A DNA stretch of 64,000 bases from Sphagnum compactum. Taxonomy: Eukaryota > Bryophyta > Sphagnopsida > Sphagnales. The stretch's first letter is position 1, and every line of letters begins with the position of its first letter. Shown here in pieces: positions 1 to 10,368 of the stretch. The stretch spans positions 2,459,267 through 2,523,266 of the forward strand of contig OZ234502.1 in the NCBI GenBank assembly GCA_965153455.1, read 5' to 3'. The notes beneath the pieces were generated by a model. That model was not told the origin of the DNA, did no database searches, and saw only the letters and a program-made list of their open reading frames with translations. Both the position numbers and the translations under genes were made by a program.

Positions 1-182
1 GCAAAAATCAACTATTCCTCATATTATTGAACACTTTTGTGCAACATATTGTTTGGAAATTACAAAGAAACGACTCTCATGTGCAAGTCCAAAAGAATGC
101 TTTTGTGCATGTTGGACACCAGATCCTTCAATCCTTGTTCACATTGAAGCATGAAGGACCGCACCGAGCAGCAAAGCAAAGC

Positions 183-836
183 ATCCACCAGCACACTGTA
201 CATACAGCTCAGGATGGATGATGTATGGAAAGGAAAACACATTCTTGTTGTCGCCATGGTGATTAGATATGCAAATTTTCCATCCCCATGTATCTACCTA
301 CCTACCTAATTAGGTGAGTAGAGGCCAACTGCCTTACCTACTCACCTATCTACATATCTGGTAACCACTTATGTTCCTTACATACTCACCTACAATATTT
401 ACCTTCGTATATAAGAAGTTACTTTATGTATGTAGTTACTTGTGAGCGGGGAAGTAGTTACTTTATGTATGTAGTTACTTGTGAGCGGGGAAGTAGGAAG
501 GTATGATAAGTTACCCTGGTGGAACTTTGGTGACTCGGTTGTGGTTTAGGTTTAACCTTGGTAACCCATTCTGTAAGGAGTAAGCCCTTTTTATAGGGTA
601 ATATTAGGTAAGAAAATATGCTCAGTACTAGCTAAGTAGGTGGATTAACCATAGGTAAAGGCTGATTTTACTACTTACCTACTGATAACCTGCTTGAAGG
701 TTGATAGTAGGTTTGGTGGTAAAAGATCTAACCACTATGGTTAACTACTATGGTTAATTATCAATCCAAACAATGAACTATTTATGACCACTTATCATCC
801 ATCCTTCATGGTGAGCTGGTGGGTGCTGGTTCACTC
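183..836. repeat. MITE-like element with TGAACCAGCACC-type end
   Basis: The right end (about 770-836) reads, on the opposite strand, as GTGAACCAGCACCCACCAG followed by an ATGAAGGATGGATGATAAGT-like stretch. This matches the left end of the element at 3204-3585. The left end near 183-225 keeps only a weak version (CCACCAGCACAC, then GGATGGATGATG). The interior carries ACCTACCTA/GTAGGTA repeats and CCATGGTTAACC-like motifs typical of this family in the window. There is no coding sequence. The left boundary is uncertain and I could not identify a target duplication. Confidence 0.4.
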
Positions 837-2231
837 TGGCTATCAAGGTGATATTTGAGATTGGCCCAAATAGTATATTGTCATTTTTGGGGTTTAGGGT
901 TTTAGGGTTGGACATGTCAGGCTACTTACTAATGTTGGGGGCTTCCATCATTGTTTCAATTACACGAAAGTCATGTGATGAGCTAAAATGCGACATGAAA
1001 TGATCTAAAAAAATGCATGTAACTGGGGTACTTCCCACTTTTAAAAAAAAGAAAGAAACAAGGGTTGCATATGGAGTGATGGATGTAAATTTAAAGAAAC
1101 ACACAAGCTACACCAAAATGGGTGAAAGCATCACCAGATTTCCAATAAAAGGCAATAAGAACCTTAAATTAAAAACCCTAACCCTAAACCCATTTTCTTG
1201 CAAAGATTCATATGAATGAATGCATCACCGGGTCTTAATTGATTTATGTTTTAGACTTCATCAAAGGTGGTTTACCCATTGTTAAAAATACAATGCCAAA
1301 ATGGTTTTGGTCTACAATACACAACGCATGCAAACATGCGTGCTTTCCAAAAGAACATTGCAAAGTGAGATGTTTTTTTTTTCATGAAAACAAACCATTC
1401 ATTTCAAAGTGAGATGTTCTTTTGTGAAAGCACACCATCCTAAGATACAAGCCATCCAAAACCATCATTATTCGCTAAACTAATGTTAACGGCCTTAATA
1501 TAACGGCCTCCTATAAACTAAGGTTTACAACCAACGGCCTCCTATCTTTCATTGTTAGATGTAAACAAATTGAGTCTACTTTATTGTGATGGATTACTAT
1601 CACGTAAAGCGCAATCCTCCCGAAAGTGCGTTATAGTGTTTGAATGGAATTGTTTATTCATATTAAGATATTGATAACAAAAGGGTTTGAAAGTTGGGGC
1701 TATTAAGGACAGATCTCCCAATAACATAGTTCCGACATTATCATAGTTCCCGACATGATAGCCTCCTAATCATCAAGTTAACTAAATGTATTTTCCACTC
1801 TTATTGAATTAATTAAATTTGACACTAATTAATTAAGAATTGAGTTGTTGGAATTTTTGAGAAATTCTAAAAGGCTTTTTTGTACAGTGGGTTCCACACA
1901 AAAAAGGTTTTTGCCCATTTTAGTTTTCAATAAGATGGCTTTTCAAGGGGTAAAATTTAAACATACTCTTCCAATGGGATTTTTTATTTTTATTTTTTCC
2001 CTTTGTCAACGAAAAGTGACACATGATGCCCCCAACAAAATTGTCATTTTTCAATTTCTTGTACAATTTCCAATTCTTTCAATTTCCTAAATGGTTAAAT
2101 ATCAATAATGTTTTGGGGAAATCAGGTATGCCCATGGATTTGTGCATTGTAAAAAAACTAATAATATTATTATTAATTTTAAAACAAGAATAAATGGTTA
2201 CAAATTCCCACTTCTTTTGAAATCTTTTTTT
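837..2231. other. AT-rich DNA without a gene
   Basis: I see no supportable gene here. Short TTTAGGG-like motifs occur near 893-906 and on the other strand near 1172-1190. A small imperfect hairpin spans about 1337-1432, with TGCTTT..AAAAGAACAT facing ATGTTCTTTT..AAAGCA around a duplicated CAAAGTGAGATG. A short ACGGCCTCCTAT direct repeat lies at about 1480-1555. Confidence 0.5.
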
Positions 2232-2660
2232 GGCAAGCCGGTGGTCACTTGCATTAAGTCACAAATTATTATTTTTTAAACACTAAGTATGTGCATTAAG
2301 CAAAATCCATTTTTGGCATGCTCGCCATCACTTGCATTATGTCACAATTTATTTTCTTAAAACACGAAGCGCATGCCTTTTGCAAAATTCATTCTTGGCA
2401 TGCTCGTCCTCACTTGCACTAATGTCACAATATTGTTTTTAAAACACTATGTATGTAGGTGCCTTTTGCAAAATCTGTTTTTAGCAATGCTCGTTGTCAC
2501 TTGCATTATGTCACAAATGTTTTTTTTTTTAAGAACACGAAATACATGCCGTTACGAAATCCATTTTAGGCATGCTCGTCATCACTTTCACTACGTCCCA
2601 AATTTTTTTTTAAGAAAAACACTAAGTACGTGCATCATGCGTGTTCGAAGATTATTGCCA
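2232..2660. repeat. Tandem array, about 85-bp unit, five copies
   Basis: Units begin near 2232, 2314, 2397, 2483 and 2570 with variants of GGCATGCTCGTCATCACTTGC. They continue through TATGTCACAAATT, a T-run, AACACTAAGTATGTGC and AAAATCCATT. Copies are clearly diverged. A 97-codon open frame on the plus strand runs through the array, but it is explained by the repetition and is not called as a gene. Confidence 0.75.
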
Positions 2661-3203
2661 TGCTAATTGATGACACATTGTTGACACGCGCTCGCTCGTC
2701 GCACACTCATCGGATTGCCTTACGCTTGTTTGAAGGTTGTCGTGTTAATTTTTCACATGGTGTTGACATGCTTGTCTTACACTCAATTGAGTACATGGGG
2801 TGTTGACATGTTCGGTCGTACGGATGGATGGATTAGATTACGGTGGTGAATCGACAAGCATCACTTCTTTTTCTTTTCTCTTTTTTGCATGATGGAAAAT
2901 TGGAGTGCCTTTTGCCAGACCCTATTAAGTGACAAAAAGAAAGAAAGCCATGTTTTTGTCATATATGGGTGTCGACTTTTGTTTTCACTAGGAACTTCTT
3001 TTCCTAACCGCATGTGAAATCCGTTTGGTTGGTTGCCGCATCTTGTAAGGACACACGAGAGGGGTGTCCGGCTCCTCCAATGAATGAGCACAACACACTC
3101 GTATGATTTTGACCTAATATATCACATCTTGGGTCGGTCCCACAAGGCCAAAACAAATTATTAACTTTTGGCGAATATAATACTTATGGCCTTGTTACGG
3201 CCA
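2661..3203. other. No gene seen
   Basis: Unique-looking sequence, slightly less AT-rich than its surroundings, with several GTTGACATG/GACATGCTTGTC-like words near 2690-2810. I see no coding potential beyond short chance frames. Confidence 0.4.
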
Positions 3204-3585
3204 CAATGAACCAGCACCGACCAGTGCACCATGAAGGATGGATGATAAGTGATTAGGAAACAATTTTCTGTTAGGTTCCAGTTCCTTGGTTAACCATGGT
3301 GGTTAGCTCAATTGCTGTTTTTTTTTTTCTTTACCTACCTACCTACTAACAACTCACAAGCAGGTTGTTAGTAGGTAAGTAGTAAAAACAGCCCTGACCT
3401 ATGTATAAACCGTATACGTAGCTAGTAGTTACCTATTTTCCTACCTATCTACTTATATAGAAGACCTATTTGTTACAGAATTGGTTACCATGGTGAAACC
3501 ATATACTACCGTGGTTGAGGTTCATCCAGAACTGAGTAATAACAGGCATCCAGTGGATGGTGCACTGGTGGGTGCTGGTTCACTG
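3204..3585. mobile_element. 382-bp MITE with about 28-bp terminal inverted repeats
   Basis: The left end reads CAATGAACCAGCACCGACC and then AGTGCACCAT. The reverse complement of the right end reads CAGTGAACCAGCACCCACC and then AGTGCACCAT, so the ends are inverted repeats with only two or three mismatches over about 28 bp. The interior is non-coding, with ACCTACCTACC runs and CCATGGT motifs. The size and lack of coding sequence fit a miniature inverted-repeat transposable element. The flanks (CGGCCA on the left, TCAGCC on the right) show no clear target duplication, so the superfamily is not assigned. The same termini occur on the 4.8-kb element starting at 5464. Confidence 0.65.
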
Positions 3586-3630
3586 TCAGCCTCATACTTA
3601 CTGGATGACACTTTTGTGTGTTGAAGAACA

Positions 3631-3676
3631 AATGAATGAATGAATGAATGAATGAATAACTAACTAACTAACTAAC
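3631..3676. repeat. Compound microsatellite (AATG)n(AACT)n
   Basis: About six to seven AATG units are followed directly by about five AACT units. Confidence 0.95.
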
Positions 3677-3794
3677 ATTCATTTGGCTCCAGCCCAAGAG
3701 GAAAGAAAATTTCTTTCATTCAACAAAGGCTCCATATAAAAAGTACATGAGAGAAGTGCAGTTTCTATTCCTAAATCTGTTCATCACCATTTTT

Positions 3795-3920
3795 GGGTTG
3801 GGCTCATAGATTTTAGGGTTTAGGGTCCCATTTCATGGGTTGGGCGAATAGATTTAGGGTTTTGGGGTCCCATTTCTTGTGTTGGGTTCAAAGTTTTAGG
3901 GTTTAGGGTCCCATTTTTGG
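3795..3920. repeat. Three 43-bp repeats carrying telomere-like TTTAGGG motifs
   Basis: Units starting near 3795, 3837 and 3880 share GGGTTGGGC, a TTTTAGGGTTTAGGG core and GGTCCCATTTC. The core resembles the plant telomere repeat or telo-box. The array is short, interstitial and diverged, so it is not a telomere. Confidence 0.8.
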
Positions 3921-5463
3921 GATGTTAAACCCCCTTCCTAAGAGGGTGAGTACCCATCCTCAGAAGTGAATAGCATATTTAAGTGTGAACACTCAAAATA
4001 ATAAGTTGTCCAACCATGACAAATATACAAAGGGGGTTTTTGAATTTTTCTGAATTTTATCAAAAATATTTGTAGGCGCCAATACTTAGCAGCCTCTAAA
4101 ACTAACTTTAGCTCCCCACTTTCACCCCCCACTTCCACCCCCACTTCCACCTATTTCAACTTAACAGTTGGAGTTCATGCCCAATCTAACTCAGAAGGCA
4201 ACTAAAAAGCAGCTAAACAATTGTATATTTGGATACACAAAGTATTGTATATTTGGATGCAATTAATAAAACTGTATAACAAATTATATGCATCCAAATA
4301 TACAATTTTTAATTTCTTGAAGGAAATATTCAATCCATTGAAAACTTACATATTCCAAAGGCCACTTTTTTTAATCTATTGAAAATCCCATAACCAAATT
4401 CTACCATGCTTGTCGTCCTATAATTGGTCAAGTTTATAAAATCCATGACATAAAATGAAGAATAATTTTGTAGTGAACTACATTAAATAAAGTCTTAGGA
4501 ATGAAGTGAACAAATTGCACACGTCGTGACTCAATGTGGTATTTTTTTTCCCCAAATTCATGAGGTAGATGGGTTGGTAACAATCTAAAAAGAAGGCTTA
4601 GCCAAATTTTGCTACATGGTAAATGAAGAAAAGATTAAGAATTCTAGTACATGTTGGTGACATGCTAGAACAACCCATTGTCTAAATATGGCAACATGGG
4701 CCCATTTTTCCTCATAATGTGGTAACAAGGGCCCAATTTTTCCACAAAAATAAACCCCACCCTTTGTACCATGGGCAACACCTTTTCTTTTTTTTTGTTG
4801 CCAAGATGCAAAATTTTGCCCCCAAAAAAATCATTGTTTGTGAGCTTTCAAGCTGCAAAAGAAAAAGAGTCCAAGTTAGTACAAGGAACAAACCATTTAC
4901 TTCCAAGCCAATGCCATAAAGGCTTCACATCTATGACATAGAGAAAGTGCTAAATTGGAAAAGGTATAAGTTGGGAAGAGTGCATAAAAGGATTTTTTTT
5001 AATGGGGCTCCTGAATGGGCAGCCCATAGCAAAAGGGAACTTGAGGTACGTGGAGGCCCCTCAATCGACAAGCATGGACAGTATCCCAACTTGAAGAAGA
5101 AAAACCTCTATATAAAAATCAAGGACTGGGAACCCATCCATCAAAAGTACAAGGCAAATGATAGCATAAGTACACAACCCAAAGAAACAAAAAAGGAACT
5201 AAACAATCAATGAAAAATAAGGAAAAAAAATCCTATGCAAATAGGACCCAAGGCAACAAAATGACGATCAACAATACAAAGAAGACCTAAAACAAAAAAA
5301 CAGTCACAAGTCACAAATTGGTTAGTGACGGAGGTACAATATTTATGATGTGTCAAAGAGATGAAGAATTATGACCATGTGCAGCAACCTATTAAAAAAT
5401 CGCTATGGCTTGCGCATGTTCCAGGGTTATCGACACACTTTCGATAATGGAAAATGAACAATG
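3921..5463. other. AT-rich DNA without a gene
   Basis: I see only short chance frames. A purine-rich open stretch at 4947-5213 on the plus strand has no recognisable domain. A run of CCACTTCCACC-type repeats lies at about 4110-4155. Confidence 0.45.
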
Positions 5464-5840
5464 AGAGGGCTGGAGTGAACCAGCAGCCACCAGTGCACTA
5501 GTTCAGGATGAGGCCGTTCAAGCCGTTTTGGGGATGAACTAAAAAAATCCTCTTCCCCTGCCCAGCGATTTTTCAGCCCCTTTTTCTGCCCCAAAATTTT
5601 CCCCTCCTACCTACTTCCCCCCCCCCCTCTTACCTACCTCCCCCTCCTACCTCCCTCACCTCATTTCCCGCTCATTCCATCTCCAAAGCTTGGGAGAGCT
5701 CCCGAGCTTGAGTAGCACAGAGCTTCAAGGAGACATAGACACAAGGCTTGAGGAAGGTGGAGAGCTCAACATTGAAGGAATGTGAAGAGGAGAAAGCAAG
5801 AGGAGCGTTTCATCCCAAATGCAGAAGTGAGAAAAGAAAG

Positions 5841-6600
5841 GTAAGCTCCCTCCGTTCTCTGCACTTTTTTGTTCTCTATTTTTTTTTTTCTTTGTGTTTT
5901 TCTTTCTTTTCTTCTGTTTGAGAAAAAAAAGATGCCAAGATAAAACGCTTGAAACGAAAGGGCACAAGCAAAAGGGCAAAAGCACGAAAGGGCAGAGCGG
6001 GAGCTTGAAAGTAAGCTCCCTCCCTTCTCTGCATTTTTTCTCTTCTCTATGGTTTTTTTTCCTTTGTGTTTATTTTTTTTTGGTTTTTGCTTGAAAAGAA
6101 AAAGATGTCAGGAGAAAACACTTGAAACAGAAATGCAAAAGCAAAAAGGCAAAAGCGGGAGCCAAAAGTTAAAAGGCAGAGCGGGAGCTTGAATAAAAGT
6201 TGCCTCCTTCACTGCATATTTTTTCTTCTCTTTAGTTTATTTTTTCTTTGTGTTTTTTTTTCTTTTCTTCTACTTGAGAAAAAGAAAATGCCAGGAGAAC
6301 ACACTTGAAATGCAAGTGCAAAAGTGGGAGGGCAGAAGCGGGAGCCAAAAGTGAGAAGGTAGAGCGAGAGCTTGAAGGTAAGCTCCCTCCCTTCTCTACA
6401 TATTTTTTTTTCTCTATGGTTTTTTTTCTTTGTGTGTTTTTTTTCTCTTCTCCTTGAGAAGAAGAAGATGCTAGGAGAAAGCACTTGAGACGAAAGTGCA
6501 AAAGTGGGAGGGCAAAAGCAGGAGCCAAAAGTGAAAGGGCAGGGTGAGAGCTTGAAGGTTAGTTCCTTCCCTTTTCTTGGTTTTTTTTAAATTATTTCCT
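5841..6600 (+). repeat. GA/CT-rich tandem repeats, about 180-bp unit, five copies
   Basis: Units start near 5841, 6012, 6198, 6379 and 6558, four of them with variants of GGTAAGCTCCCTCCCTTCTC. Each then has a long T-rich tract, a TTGAG(A/AA) purine stretch, a GATGCCAGGAGA-like word and a purine-rich segment ending near GAGCTTGAAG. Each junction resembles a splice donor (AAG/GTAAGC) and the pyrimidine tract ends in AG, so the units mimic repeated exon-intron modules. In at least one unit the purine-rich segment is open in a single frame. I see no start codon or recognised protein, so this is annotated as repeat only. Confidence 0.75.
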
Positions 6601-6626
6601 TGTGTGTTTTGTCTTCTCTGTGTTTG

Positions 6627-6718
6627 AGAAGAAGAGGATGGCAATGTGCCATCGTTTTCTTCTATGGTGGTGTTGCAGAAAAGAAGAAGACGATGGCACA
6701 TTGCCGTCCTCTTCTTCT
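6627..6718. repeat. Near-perfect hairpin, 37-bp arms, 18-bp loop
   Basis: The arms 6627-6663 and 6682-6718 are reverse complements with about two mismatches; the central word is GGCAATGTGCCATCGT. A further partial copy of the arm (GGCAATTTGTTGCCATCGCT) follows near 6748. A transcript through it would fold into a long stem. It sits between the 180-bp repeats and the 51-codon open frame. It may have arisen by inverted templated duplication or be a small-RNA precursor; no transcript evidence is available. Confidence 0.8.
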
Positions 6719-6819
6719 ATGGTGGTGTTCCAGTGAAGAACGCAAAGGCAATTTGTTGCCATCGCTTTCTTCTTCGGTGGTGTTAAAGTTTAATTTAATG
6801 ATTTTTGGGTGTTTATAAG

Positions 6820-6975
6820 GTTCAAGGCACAACAAAGGAAGAGTTTGTTACAAATGCAGTTCAGGTTGAGATGCAACTCTGCCATTTGTACACTGCTCGT
6901 CATGTAGCAAGGGCTGCAAATGCAGTAGATTCTTACCGAGCTAAACACAAGATTGTAAATAATGATATGGTTTAA
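6820..6975 (+). other. Open 51-codon segment, possible captured last exon
   Basis: The frame from GTT at 6820 to TAA at 6973-6975 encodes a protein-like peptide containing KEEFVTNAVQVEMQLCHLY and then AANAVDSYRAKHKIVNNDMV. It has no start codon. It is preceded by a T-rich stretch ending TTTATAAG, a possible splice acceptor, so it could be a terminal exon captured by the element. The inverted copy at 63518-63667 keeps the same frame, the same stop position and no indels, although most differences change the amino acid. I do not recognise the family. Confidence 0.35.
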
Positions 6976-7339
6976 GGTTCCCACTTTATATTATCAACTA
7001 CAAAACCCTTTCATTTTTTGGACTACCCTATTTTTGAACTTTGGTCCTTTGATATATTATAGAAAACCTTCTTTTCATTATGTTCTTTAGCATTTTTTTA
7101 TGCACCCATATTTGTACATCTTTAATCAATATAATATTTTCCTCTAGTCACACTTGTTTGATGAGTATATGGTTAATTATATGTCTTCTTTTTCATAGTC
7201 TTCTTAATACTTTAGATGTAAGAATCAAAACTTAAATAGGCCCATATGAATATGTAACATTAATTTGTCTAGGGTTTACAAATATCAAAATGAACATTGT
7301 ACAATACTTACATCCTTTCTATTATAATTTTCATAAGGC

Positions 7340-8190
7340 CATTTCAAATATGCAATACCCACATGTAGGTCTCATAAATAGTTGCCGATTTTTTTACATC
7401 CATTGCAATACCTGCATATAGTTCTTGTAAATAGTTGTTGGTGTTTTTTACATCCATTATAATACTCGCATATAGGTCTAGTAGTTGATTTTTATAACAT
7501 CCATTACAGTACCTACATATAGGTCCATAAATAATTGCTGATTTTTAACATCTTTTGCCATACTTGCATATAGGTTTCCAATGTAATATTTATGGGACCC
7601 ATATGACAGAATAATTTAATCTAAGTATTAACAAATAATGTCATAATTAAATAATTACTACAAAAATTATTTTAGATAATGTAAATGATTTATTATCATA
7701 TTTAAACAATCATTTTTCTTAATATTAATTAACTGATTATTTGGTTGAACCTTAATTATTCAGATAATTAAAATTAAGATCTAAAAATCAAATCAATAAT
7801 TTGATATTTAATTTATTATCTTAATTAGATTTTTTATGTTGATAAGTTATTCAAATGATTATTTCAGATAATTATTCATAATAATTAATTGTCATAAAAT
7901 TAATTTAGGTATATAAATAGACATATTTTGGGTAACCAAATCACTTATTTTGAAATGACCTTACATGTGGGTATTACATTTACAGTTGATTATTCACTTA
8001 AAGTTGTCTAAATCACCTATGGATTATTTCAAAATGAACTTGCATGCAGGTATTGCATATAAGCTTTGGTTTTCATTGAAAGGCCACCCAAACTACATAC
8101 TAGTCGAAATGACCTTACATGTGGGTATTGCATTTTGGGAAACACAAAAAGATACATCTTTTACCATTTTAAATATTTCCAAGTTAAGTT
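7340..8190. repeat. GCAATACC/GGTATTGCA tandem motifs around an AT-rich core
   Basis: From 7340 to 7590 there are four to five degenerate units of about 55-60 bp. Each has AATACCYRCATATAGGTCT, then ATAAATAGTTGCTGATTTTT and ACATCCATT. At 7940-8180 the related words lie in the opposite sense (CCTTACATGTGGGTATTGCA, TTGCATGCAGGTATTGCA). The intervening 7600-7930 is extremely AT-rich. The same arrangement recurs inverted at about 62260-63060. Confidence 0.7.
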
Positions 8191-9456
8191 CTTTCACTTT
8201 CTTTAAAAAAATATAAAATGACATTACATTGTTTTACATATGTTTAAGCCTTAAAAATTTCGCCCCAAAATGCACCCTAGATTTATTTTAACTATTATAG
8301 AATTATAAAAAAAATGTTAATTAATTTATATGTCCTAAACTCTAAACCTAAACCATAACTCTAACATTAAGTAGTAAATTTTACATTAAACCTTAACCCC
8401 TTGTATCATCAATGTGACCAATTTTGCATTATGTTCACTTTTATATATGTTAAATCATACTATAAAGTGAAAAAATAATTTTGAAAACATGAATTTCATG
8501 ATGTATTGGCGAGGAATCAAATATTTTAAAAATATTTTTATGTTTGATGGTTAATGAATTATCACGATGATATGGATATTGCATTTAAAGAGAAGTGGGT
8601 TAAGAAATATTGAACTTTAACAACTATGGAACATATGGAAACAAAGGAGATTCATAATTATGTTATAGATCTAAATAAGTGATAAAGCCAAAAACCAATA
8701 CAATGAAAAAAATATAAAATATAAACCTTAAGCCTTGATATATATGAACGAAATTCCTAAACATTAAATCATAAGGCATAACCCTAAAAATCCAAATGAA
8801 ATTTTTCCATAAGCCTTATTACAAGCCCTAACTATATAAACCCTAATAAAAAAAGTCCTAATGATATATGCCCTAAACCCAAAAAACTATACAAAGTATA
8901 CAAATTATATAATGCAAAACAAAAAATTAAAAAAAACATAGGAAAAAAATTTTAAACCAAATTTTAAAACTTTTAAACTACAAAAATTTACTAATAAAAA
9001 AAGAACCTTAATTTTAAAAAACAATCAAATAAATTTTGTAAAAAACCAAAAGAAAAGATATGTCTCTTACCTTTGTGTGATCTCTCCAAACTAATTTTTT
9101 TCGTTATGTTTGAAAAAAATATTAAATGAAATTGTATTACTTCACATATGTCTAAACCTTAAAATTTAGCCTAATTTAGGTTAATTACTATAGATTTGTG
9201 AAAAACTTGCTAACTAATTTATGTGTCCCAACCTTAAACCTAAACCATAATCCAATAGTACATAATTACATAAAAAGATGTATTGTAATGTCCATTCCAT
9301 ATAAATTAGGTAAACAAAATTTAGTAAAATATAAATTAACTAAACCAAAATGACTGCAATTATGACATAATTTCCACTATAAATTGTTTGTATAACCTAC
9401 ATATGGGGACTTATGTTCATCACCATGAATCAGGGCAAACCTTAATAAATTGATAG
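8191..9456. other. AT-rich interior of the large element
   Basis: Non-coding, with many CCTAAACCTAAACCATAA-like telomere-related words near 8330-8400, 8760-8890 and 9220-9260. It is matched by the inverted copy at about 60900-62250. Confidence 0.6.
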
Positions 9457-10130
9457 GTAGGATTAGGGGGCTGGGGGGTGGGGAAAATGAATAGGTAATT
9501 AGTTAGGTATTTGGCTATGTAAAAAACATAGGTAGGTAGGTGAACATAGTGATAGTTAAGAAGGTGGGTGCATAGGTAAGTAAGTAGGTAGTTGGGTTAG
9601 TAGGCAAGTTAATAAGTAGAAAGAAAATTCAAAAAGCAAGGTAGATAGTTTATTAGAGTAGGTAGTTGGGTTAATAGACAAATTAGTAAATAGAAAGGAA
9701 GTTCAAGGAACAAGGTAGATAGGTTACTAAAGTAGGTAGGCATGAAGGTAGGCAAGTTAATAGATAGGAAGGTAATTACACTAGCAAGGTAGCTAGGTAG
9801 ATAAGCAAGTTAATACATAGGAAACAAGTTACCATATAAGGTGACTAGGTTTGTAAAGTATTTATGTCAATAGGATGGTTGTGTATATAAGGTTGTTAAA
9901 CAATAATGTAGCTAGGTCAATAGGGTAGGTAGTTAGTACAATGATTAGGTCAGTAGGGTATGTAGTTAAGAAGGTAGCTAGGTTAGTAAGGTAAGTAGTT
10001 AGTATAGTAATTAGGTCAGTAGGATAACTAATTATTAAGGTAGCCATGTCAATAGGGGATAATTAGTAAGGTACCAAGGTTGGTACAATATTTATGAAGG
10101 TAAGAAGGTGAGTAGGGTAGCTATGTGTGA
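9457..10130. repeat. AGGTAGGTAG-type simple-sequence array
   Basis: A degenerate GGTAG/AGGTTAG/TAGGTAAGTA array runs through almost the whole interval. The other copy at 60310-60870 carries the complementary ACCTACCTA form. The 61-residue minus-strand open frame in this stretch (T, L, I and P rich) is an artefact of the repeat. Confidence 0.85.
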
Positions 10131-10368
10131 GGTCAGGTCCAGAAAAAAACAACAAAGAACAAACCAAAAAGAAAAAAAGTACAATGGTCAGCAGTGAAAA
10201 GAAATGGACTATGATGAACCCCATCTGACGTCAAATGAAAAAACGCAACCCATTCAGTGGACAGAACGACCAATTGGTGCATTGGTGGCTGATGGTTCAC
10301 TTTGGCCCTCTTGGGGCCTGCTTTCACCCCCTATACCCTCTTTCAGTGTGTATCAACAAAGTATGGAA

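Larger units (their letters stand above)
5464..10311. mobile_element. Large non-coding TIR element (4.85 kb), same ends as the local MITEs
   Basis: The left terminus reads AGAGGGCTGGAGTGAACC and then AGCAGCCACCAGTGCAC. The right terminus, reverse-complemented, reads AGAGGGCCAAAGTGAACC and then ATCAGCCACCAATGCAC. The ends are therefore inverted repeats of about 35 bp. From left to right the interior holds a C/T-rich leader, about five 180-bp GA-rich repeats, a long hairpin, a 51-codon open frame, GCAATACC-type tandem repeats, a long AT-rich core and an AGGTAGGTAG array. No transposase is visible, so it would depend on enzymes supplied elsewhere. The part from about 6786 to 10311 is present again, inverted, at about 60127-63715. 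Target duplication and superfamily are unresolved. Confidence 0.55.

Noticed and set aside
5725-6701. Lysine- and phenylalanine-rich frames on both strands
   Set aside because: They come from the GA/CT-rich 180-bp repeats and shift frame between units; no protein family is recognisable.
9457-10130. AGGTAGGTAG array considered as satellite or telomeric DNA
   Set aside because: It is degenerate, confined to the transposon-like element and present in both copies, so it belongs to the element.
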